Source: Reyranella sp. (GTDB taxonomy: Bacteria > Pseudomonadota > Alphaproteobacteria > Reyranellales > Reyranellaceae). From it: 8,646 nt of DNA. The translations under genes and the position numbers were made by a program. The stretch spans positions 1 through 8,646 of the forward strand of contig JADHLS010000181.1 in assembly GCA_016780605.1 (NCBI GenBank). Reading direction: 5' to 3'. Each line of letters opens with the position of its first letter. Position 1 is the first letter of the stretch. A model generated the notes under the pieces. That model searched no databases. It was not told the DNA's origin and worked only from the letters and a program-made list of their open reading frames with translations. This document shows positions 5,382 to 8,646 of this stretch, piece after piece.

Positions 5382-6421
5382 AGCCGTTCGGCTTCTCAGA
5401 TCGCCTCTCGGAAATCGCCTCGGGCCGGGTCCCGGCGCCCGTCCACGTCCGCATCAAGCCGACCAATGTCTGCAACCATGGCTGCTGGTTCTGCGCCTAC
5501 CGCTCGGATGCGGTCAGTCTCGGCAGCGGCATGGTCGAGCGCGATCGCATCCCGCGCGAGAAGATGCGGGAGATCGTCGCGGACCTGATCGAGATGGGCG
5601 TGCAGGCGGTGACCTTCTCCGGCGGCGGCGAACCCCTCATCTATCCCCACATCGTGGAGACCGTCGAAGGCTTGGCGTCGGGCGGCGTCCGGATCGGCGT
5701 CCTGACCAACGGCTCGATGCTCAAGGGCCGCGTGGCCGACACCTTCGCGCGGCACGGCACGTGGCTGCGCGTCTCGATCGATGGCTGGGATGGACCGAGC
5801 TATGCGCGCTCGCGCAAGGTTCCCGAGACCGAGTTCGACAAGGTGCTCGGCAATCTCGCGAGCTTCGCCAGCCGCAACTCGCCTTGCGCGCTGGGCGCAA
5901 GCGTGATCGTCGACGAGGGCAATGCCGACCACCTGGTCGGCCTCTGCCGGCGGCTCAAGGACGCGGGTGTCCAGCACGTCAAGCTCGCGCCCTGCATCGT
6001 GCGCGATTCGGGCCATGAGAATGACACCTATCACGTCCGCATTGCCCACATCGTGCATAGGCAGATCGAGGACATCCGTCGCATCGAGGATCGCCACTTT
6101 CGCGTCAACAACCACTACCATGCGCTTGGTGATCGCTTTTACAGGTCCGATCGGCGCTGTCCCATGGCCTGCCTGCTGACCATCATCGGCGCGGACCTCG
6201 GCGTCTATAGCTGTCAGGACAAGGCCTATACTCCGACCGGCCGTCTGGGATCGATCGCCGGCCGGCGCTTCCGGGACTTCTGGTTCTCACCGGAGAACGA
6301 ACGCGCGCTGGCCGCGATCGACCCGTCGATTCACTGTCGCCACCATTGCGTCGCCTCGGCCAAGAACGAGCTGATCAACGAGTTCCTGTCGCTCGCAGCT
6401 GATCATGCGGCCTTCGTCTAA
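5354..6421 (+). CDS. Radical SAM protein with SPASM-like C-terminal domain
   Basis: A 355-residue radical SAM enzyme. The [4Fe-4S] motif CxxxCxxC is C40-C44-C47 (TNVCNHGCWFCAYR), followed by the SAM-contacting GGGEP (90-94), LTNGS and VSIDG strands of the partial TIM barrel. Five C-terminal cysteines (C269, C273, C287, C328 and C332, within CPMAC, YSCQD and HCRHHC) fit an auxiliary iron-sulfur cluster of SPASM/twitch type. Such enzymes use a 5'-deoxyadenosyl radical on peptides, sugars or other small molecules; the substrate here cannot be read. ATG 5354 is chosen because the preceding stretch is noncoding. It has no good ribosome-binding site, and a TTG at 5306 is in frame but also lacks one. 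The FNR-type dyad upstream suggests low-oxygen expression, which would suit an oxygen-sensitive cofactor. The stop directly abuts that of kdpE. Confidence 0.86.
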   Translation: MGETIYSNLKPFGFSDRLSEIASGRVPAPVHVRIKPTNVCNHGCWFCAYRSDAVSLGSGMVERDRIPREKMREIVADLIEMGVQAVTFSGGGEPLIYPHIVETVEGLASGGVRIGVLTNGSMLKGRVADTFARHGTWLRVSIDGWDGPSYARSRKVPETEFDKVLGNLASFASRNSPCALGASVIVDEGNADHLVGLCRRLKDAGVQHVKLAPCIVRDSGHENDTYHVRIAHIVHRQIEDIRRIEDRHFRVNNHYHALGDRFYRSDRRCPMACLLTIIGADLGVYSCQDKAYTPTGRLGSIAGRRFRDFWFSPENERALAAIDPSIHCRHHCVASAKNELINEFLSLAADHAAFV

Positions 6422-6424
6422 TTA
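6419..6424. other. Abutting stop codons of two convergent genes (TAATTA palindrome)
   Basis: The radical SAM stop TAA (6419-6421, plus) and the kdpE stop TAA (6422-6424, minus) touch with no base between them, forming the palindrome TAATTA. No hairpin terminator is visible around the junction, so each transcript must run into the other gene. Confidence 0.9.
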
Positions 6425-7105
6425 CACCAGCCGATAGCCCACGCCGGGCTCGGTCAGCACGTGCCGCGGCGTCGCCGGATCGGTTTCGATCTTCTGGCGC
6501 AGCTGGCGCACATAGACGCGCAGATACTGCGGATCGACCGACTCATCTCGCCAGACCTCGCGCAGCAGGTGCTTGTGGGTCAGCACCTTGCCGGCATGGA
6601 TCGCGAGCTGTTCCAGGATGTCGTACTCCTTGGGCGAGAGCTTGATGTCCTCGGGCCCGCGCTTGACCAGGCGGCGCACCAGGTCGATCGACAGATCGCC
6701 ACTGGCGAACGAGCGCTCGGCACCCTGCTGCTGCAGGCGATGCCGCAGGGCGGCGCGCAGGCGGGCCAGAAGCTCGTCGGCGCCGAACGGCTTGGTGACG
6801 TAGTCGTCGGCGCCCGAATCGAGGGCGGCGACCTTGGCCGCCTCCTCGCCGCGGCTCGACAGCACGACGATCGGCACCGGCGAGCCGCTGCGGATCCGGC
6901 CGATCAGCTCCTGGCCGTCGATGTCGGGCAGGCCGAGATCGAGCAGCACCAGATCGGGCCGATGATGGCGCAGCGCCGACAGAGCCTCGGCGCCGGTCGC
7001 CGCCTCCAGCGTGCGGTAATCGTGCGCGCCAAGCGTCGTCCGCAGCAATCGGCGGATCGGCGGCTCGTCCTCGACGATCAGGATGGTGGCGCCGTCGACT
7101 GTCAT
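6422..7105 (-). CDS. kdpE: Response regulator KdpE (OmpR/PhoB family)
   Basis: A 227-residue DNA-binding response regulator, partner of KdpD, that activates the kdpFABC potassium-uptake ATPase when potassium is scarce (family knowledge). The receiver domain (about 1-120) has the acidic pocket E12-D13, phospho-acceptor D56 in VLLDLGLPD, conserved S83 and K105 in VTKPF. The winged-helix effector domain (about 130-227) shows LSPKEYDILEQLAIHAGKVLTHKHLLREVW and a recognition region YLRVYVRQLRQKIE, ending GVGYRLV. The assignment to KdpE rests on the KdpD gene directly upstream. ATG 7105 lies 10 nt after the kdpD stop and has no Shine-Dalgarno (GTCCCTCTT precedes it), so translation is probably coupled. 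Its TAA directly abuts the TAA of the opposite-strand radical SAM gene. Confidence 0.92.
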   Translation of the reverse strand: MTVDGATILIVEDEPPIRRLLRTTLGAHDYRTLEAATGAEALSALRHHRPDLVLLDLGLPDIDGQELIGRIRSGSPVPIVVLSSRGEEAAKVAALDSGADDYVTKPFGADELLARLRAALRHRLQQQGAERSFASGDLSIDLVRRLVKRGPEDIKLSPKEYDILEQLAIHAGKVLTHKHLLREVWRDESVDPQYLRVYVRQLRQKIETDPATPRHVLTEPGVGYRLV

Positions 7106-7115
7106 AAGAGGGACG

Positions 7116-8646
7116 TCATGGGATGGGATAGCTCACGGTGAACTCCGCGCCGCTCCTGTCAGTGCGATTACGCGCCCCGAGGGTGCCGCCCTGGACCTCG
7201 ACGAATCCTTTGGCGATGGCCAGTCCCAGCCCGGTGCCGGCGCGGCGGCGGTCCCCGTCGCCGTCGTTGGCACGATAGAACTTGTCGAAGATGCGGTCGA
7301 GCGATTCGGCCGCAATGCCCGGCCCCTCGTCCCGTACGACGATTTCCACCCTGCTGCCCGCGCGGCGCGCATCGACTTCGATGCGGCCCCCAGGACCCGA
7401 ATACTTGGCGGCATTGTCCAGGATGTTGAACAGCGCCTGCTCCGCCAGCACGAAATCGAGCGACAGGGCGGGCAGGTCAGGCGCCACCGACATCGCCACT
7501 TGTCGGTCGGAGAGGACCGGTGCCGCGCGGCGCACCGTTGTCGAGACGAGATCGCCGACATCGACGGTCTCGCGCTTGGGGACGATGGCGCCGGCGTCGA
7601 GGCGGGTCATGTCCAGGAGGTTGCCGACGAAGCGGTCGAGCCGCTCGGCCTCGCTTTGCGCGGTGCCCAGAAGCTCGTCGCGGGTGGCCTCGTCGTAACG
7701 GTCGCGGTAGCTCCTGAGGCTCGACAGTGCGCCGATGATGGAAGCGAGCGGCGTGCGGAGATCGTGGCTGACCGAGGTCAGCATGGCCGAGCGCAGCCGC
7801 TCGCGCTCCTCTCCCAGCCGCGCCTGGTCGATGTCCTCGGCCAAGGTCAGGCGCTCGATGGCCACGGCCGCCTGGTTGCCCACCGCGTCGAGCAGGCGGC
7901 GATCGGCGGCGCCGAGCTCGTGGCCCTCCTTCAGCGGCATCACGCCGATGACGCCCACGGCCGAGCGGCTGGTGCGGATGGGGACGAACAACCAGCGCCC
8001 GCCGGGCAGCGTGTCGGTGCCGCGCCCGGTCGGATGATCGGCGTCCCACGACCAGCGCGCGGCGGCGAGGTCGGCGTCGTTGAAGTCGCTGTCGGGCGGA
8101 AACGCCGCCCGGCTCTCCAGCCGGCCGTCCTGCGGCATCAGGATCACGACCTCGGCGCCGAGCAGGCGGGCGAGGTGCGTCACCACGATCCACAACAGGT
8201 CGTAGAGGTCCATGACGCCCGCGATCTTGCGGCTGAAGGCATAGAGCTCGGCCGTGGTGCGGGCCTCGCGCCGCGCCGCCTCGGTCTGCGAGCGCGTGCG
8301 CGCGGCGAGCGCGCTGGCGGCGATCGCCACGAACATGAAGAAGAACAGCGCCACCACGTTGGCGGGGTCGCGGATGGTGAATTCGTAAAGCGGCGGCAGG
8401 AAGAAGAAGTTGTAGGACAGCACGCTCAGCGTAGAGACCCAGAGCGAGGGCACCAGCCCGTGGCGCGCCGCGGCGACCAGCACCGGCACGACGAACACCA
8501 GAGAGATGTTGGGCAGCACGATGTGGCGGTCGATGAACACGCCGATCGCCGTCGCCACCGCCGTGGTCAGCATGCCCTCGAGATAGGGACCCGGCGTGCG
8601 CGGCACGTCGCGCAGCCAGTCGCCCTTCGCCGCCAGCGTCGGCCCG
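7116..8646 (-). CDS. kdpD: Sensor histidine kinase KdpD, 5' end outside the window (partial)
   Basis: The C-terminal 509 residues of the potassium/osmotic-stress sensor kinase. The frame is open to the window edge with no stop, and the typical protein is about 900 residues, so roughly 390 residues (KdpD and Usp-like domains) lie beyond. The GTG at 8606 is internal, not the true start. Visible in order: four membrane helices of the KdpD/DUF4118 type in about the first 115 residues (FFFLPPLYEFTI is characteristic), a GAF-like domain, HisKA with the phospho-acceptor histidine in SVSHDLRTPL (codon 7766-7764), and HATPase_c with the N box NILDNAAKYS, G1 box DEGPGIA, F box FDKFYR and G2 box GTGLGLAIAKG. 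All kinase motifs are intact. kdpE follows after 10 nt. The kdpABC genes are not in the window and may lie beyond the right edge. Confidence 0.95.
   Translation of the reverse strand, partial: GPTLAAKGDWLRDVPRTPGPYLEGMLTTAVATAIGVFIDRHIVLPNISLVFVVPVLVAAARHGLVPSLWVSTLSVLSYNFFFLPPLYEFTIRDPANVVALFFFMFVAIAASALAARTRSQTEAARREARTTAELYAFSRKIAGVMDLYDLLWIVVTHLARLLGAEVVILMPQDGRLESRAAFPPDSDFNDADLAAARWSWDADHPTGRGTDTLPGGRWLFVPIRTSRSAVGVIGVMPLKEGHELGAADRRLLDAVGNQAAVAIERLTLAEDIDQARLGEERERLRSAMLTSVSHDLRTPLASIIGALSSLRSYRDRYDEATRDELLGTAQSEAERLDRFVGNLLDMTRLDAGAIVPKRETVDVGDLVSTTVRRAAPVLSDRQVAMSVAPDLPALSLDFVLAEQALFNILDNAAKYSGPGGRIEVDARRAGSRVEIVVRDEGPGIAAESLDRIFDKFYRANDGDGDRRRAGTGLGLAIAKGFVEVQGGTLGARNRTDRSGAEFTVSYPIP

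Noticed and set aside
3687..6421. Classical RiPP cluster (precursor peptide plus radical SAM maturase)
   Set aside because: The small peptide carries a Sec signal rather than a typical leader, it is separated from the radical SAM gene by two genes, and no export or protease gene is present. Kept only as a weak alternative within the cluster finding.
6461..7141. 226-codon plus-strand frame opposite kdpE
   Set aside because: Pure antisense shadow of a clear response regulator.

Overview
The window is strongly GC-rich, with G or C dominating third codon positions. Its gene families and one palindromic repeat suggest an alphaproteobacterium of the Hyphomicrobiales/Rhodospirillales type (Bradyrhizobium- or Reyranella-like). 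The genus is a guess; the sequence alone does not settle it. Nearly all of the DNA is coding, and no tRNA, rRNA, insertion sequence or CRISPR array is visible.

Layout. (1) 47-1195, plus strand: a TerC/YjbE-type membrane metal-ion exporter followed closely by a small exported protein, ending in a strong hairpin at 1201-1240. (2) 1271-3548, minus strand: a carboxymuconolactone-decarboxylase-family protein, purC (SAICAR synthetase) and a class I SAM-dependent methyltransferase. The methyltransferase start overlaps the purC stop by 4 nt. A 104-bp inverted pair of REP-like elements fills the gap before purC. (3) 3687-6421, plus strand: a 60-residue exported peptide with a Cys-x5-Cys motif, a 147-residue protein resembling a degenerate methyltransferase fold, a catalytically complete DapA-family lyase, and a radical SAM protein with a SPASM-like C-terminus. 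(4) 6422-8646, minus strand: kdpE and the C-terminal half of kdpD, whose 5' end lies beyond the window. This is the potassium-responsive two-component system.

Most genes are ordinary housekeeping or accessory functions. The most notable signal is a perfect FNR/FixK-type dyad (TTGAT-N4-ATCAA, 5306-5319) in the short gap between dapA and the radical SAM gene. It is centred 41.5 bp before the radical SAM ATG, suggesting oxygen-dependent control of an oxygen-sensitive enzyme. The 3687-6421 cluster has no function I recognise as a unit and is the best candidate here for something undescribed. I do not see proof of a new system.
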